Assembly (NCBI GenBank): GCA_004151065.3
Contig: NWUY0300051905.1
Coordinates: 14,385 to 34,703, forward strand
Length of the DNA stretch: 20,319 bases
Reading direction: 5' to 3'
Origin: Larix sibirica
Lineage: Eukaryota; Streptophyta; Pinopsida; Pinales; Pinaceae
Positions within the stretch are counted from its first letter, which is position 1, and each line of letters starts with the position of its first letter. The notes under the pieces were generated by a model. The model was given only the letters and a program-made list of their open reading frames with translations, had not been told where the DNA came from and did no database searches. Below are positions 19,142 through 20,319 of the stretch, one piece after another. A program made the position numbers and the translations under genes.

Positions 19142-19161
19142 CATAGCATAGCATAGCATAG
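19142..19161. repeat. (CATAG)4 short tandem repeat in the leader
   Basis: Four exact CATAG units lie about 33 bases before the main start codon. Length polymorphism here would change the leader but not the protein. Confidence 0.9.
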
Positions 19162-19193
19162 CAGCCAGCTTGTGAAGACGATTTGCAGGGAGA

Positions 19194-19452
19194 ATGATGA
19201 GTATCACTGTGCAAGCTACGCCAGAGTATAGAGCTCAGGGCGCGCATGTTGGGCAGCCTGCCCCGCCTACTGCTCTGTGGTGGGGTGGAATTGGATCATC
19301 CTGCGATCAGTTGAAGCCGCTGGAACACCCGGTCCCTGTGAGACAACTGGGTATCCAGCTACAGCAGTCTTCTGCGATGCTCCAATCTCAACCCGTTGAA
19401 GGTCCTGCGCAATTGTTAAGTACGACTATGCAAGCCGTAACAGCTCATTCTG
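19194..19452 (+). CDS. First coding exon of a probable NF-YA-type transcription factor (partial gene)
   Basis: Two ATGs in tandem (19194 and 19197) open an 86-codon exon. The first is the likely start; there is no upstream in-frame ATG in the exon starting at 19099. The protein begins MMSITVQATPEYRAQG, then has VGQPAPPTALWWGGIGSS (residues 19-36) and a Gln-rich part QLGIQLQQSSAMLQSQ (51-66). A P-x-x-x-W-W motif near the N-terminus followed by Gln-rich activation sequence is characteristic of plant NF-YA (HAP2/CBF-B) subunits, which bind CCAAT boxes with NF-YB and NF-YC in the nucleus. The conserved subunit-association and DNA-binding domain is not in the window, so the call rests on the N-terminus alone. 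The exon probably ends at TCTG/GTACAT (phase 1); the open frame continues to 19586, but with intron-like T-rich sequence. CAG/GTTGAG at 19581 is an alternative donor. Confidence 0.5.
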
Positions 19453-20319
19453 GTACATCTTCTGCTTTCAACTTTCTTTATTTTTATTTTGCCATGCACT
19501 GCCATTGTAGCACTAATAGATATTGTGTAGAGAAATTGCTTGCAGCTGTTGGCATCTCAACGTTAGAGAAAGCCTCTTCAGGTTGAGTCAGGCCGTGAGA
19601 ATTTTGTCTTTGTAGACTATTTATTGTCTTGCCATCAGGTCAAGCACCTTTGTGCTGGTTCATGGTTGTATTTCTGCTACATGTCATTGCCTAACCAACT
19701 AATATCTGTTTGTCGCATCCAAACAAGAGATCAAAATTAAGAAAAAGTACTGTTGTGCTAAAGGGCTGTCGAATGCAATGCTTTAAAAAATTGTGAAAGT
19801 TAGCTCTTTCAATAGAATAATACAACATAGAATTTTCCAATGTCCCTTCCCTGCAAATGGACAAGATCCCCCTTGACACTATATCTCATAGTAATTCGAA
19901 TGGATTATTCTCATCCTGGTTGCTCCCTTCATTGTTACATGGGCTACTTTCTGCTCTCCATTGTGTAGCGGGTAGAACCATGGCGCCGTGCTGTGCGTCT
20001 CCATAGCTTAATACTGATCTTAGACCTTCTGCTGATTATGAAGTTTCAACCATCAAAGAAATTAAATATTATAATAAGATCTAAGACACGCTAAGAGTTC
20101 AGAACATCGCTGCATCTCAAATAACTTCCTCAACTCATGGTGGTTTATTTCTATATTCTAGTCTTGTAGACTCAGAAACTGTGCTCAACCTATGTAGGCT
20201 CTTCTCCGGTACCTTTTACCTCATTCTCTGGGGTGATAGTTTGCATTTTCAAACACACATGTCAGTGATTTACGATCATTGGGCTTTAAGCGGACAGACA
20301 TGACCAAAAACCCATGTCG
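19453..20319 (+). other. Intron of the NF-YA-like gene (continues beyond the window)
   Basis: After the probable donor at 19453 the sequence is T-rich, has stops in all frames and shows no NF-YA domain. No second exon is recognised up to the end. Candidate acceptors (for example TTGTAG near 19510 and CATCAG near 19639) are not followed by recognisable coding sequence. Confidence 0.5.

Noticed and set aside
1-20319. CRISPR arrays, tRNA or rRNA genes, bacterial operons, LTR pairs
   Set aside because: No spaced identical repeats, no cloverleaf-like or rRNA sequence noticed, no Shine-Dalgarno-linked gene strings, and no long terminal direct repeats with TG...CA ends were found by eye.

Overview
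The window looks like nuclear DNA of a seed plant, most likely a gymnosperm with a large, repeat-rich genome (inference). It is AT-rich, has no operon-like packing, and holds long decayed non-LTR retrotransposons. One plausible intact gene begins only in the last kilobase or so. One ambiguous base (N) lies at 1158, so this is a draft assembly.

Layout. 1-1000 is an unrecognised, decayed stretch. About 1200-3412 is the 3' half of a plant L1-type LINE (LINE-a): zf-RVT zinc-binding domain, RNase H, a small coiled-coil-like reading frame, and an AT-rich 3' end. 3413-4998 is AT-rich DNA without a recognisable gene. About 4999-15258 is a second, nearly full-length but heavily decayed LINE (LINE-b). 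Its order is ORF1 (DUF4283-like part, ruined zinc knuckle), AP-type endonuclease (EEP), reverse transcriptase, zf-RVT, RNase H, coiled-coil-like tail, 3' end. Younger retro-insertions split LINE-b. Insertion I1 (6272-7573, + strand) sits just after the start of the endonuclease and is flanked by an exact 16-bp target-site duplication (TSD). Insertion I3 (13205-14836, - strand) sits inside the tail reading frame and is flanked by an exact 14-bp TSD. A further insertion (I2) is suspected between zf-RVT and RNase H, around 11450-11900. A separate insertion I4 (15595-17060, - strand) has an exact 14-bp TSD.

From about 17.5 kb the character changes to a promoter-like region with six ACGT cores. 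A transcribed leader with a probable intron and an AUG-UAG minimal upstream ORF follows. The first coding exon (19194-19452) encodes an N-terminus with a Pro/Trp-Trp motif and a Gln-rich stretch, which I read as a probable NF-YA-type (CCAAT-binding, HAP2) transcription factor. The diagnostic DNA-binding domain would lie beyond the window. 19453-20319 reads as intron.

The most informative result is the nested retroelement stratigraphy, with three exact TSDs. In two cases, ignoring the insert brings a broken LINE reading frame back into register. Three LINE copies also share a coiled-coil-like reading frame downstream of RNase H that is not part of the textbook L1 layout. All mobile-element ORFs carry stops and frameshifts; no element here looks autonomous.
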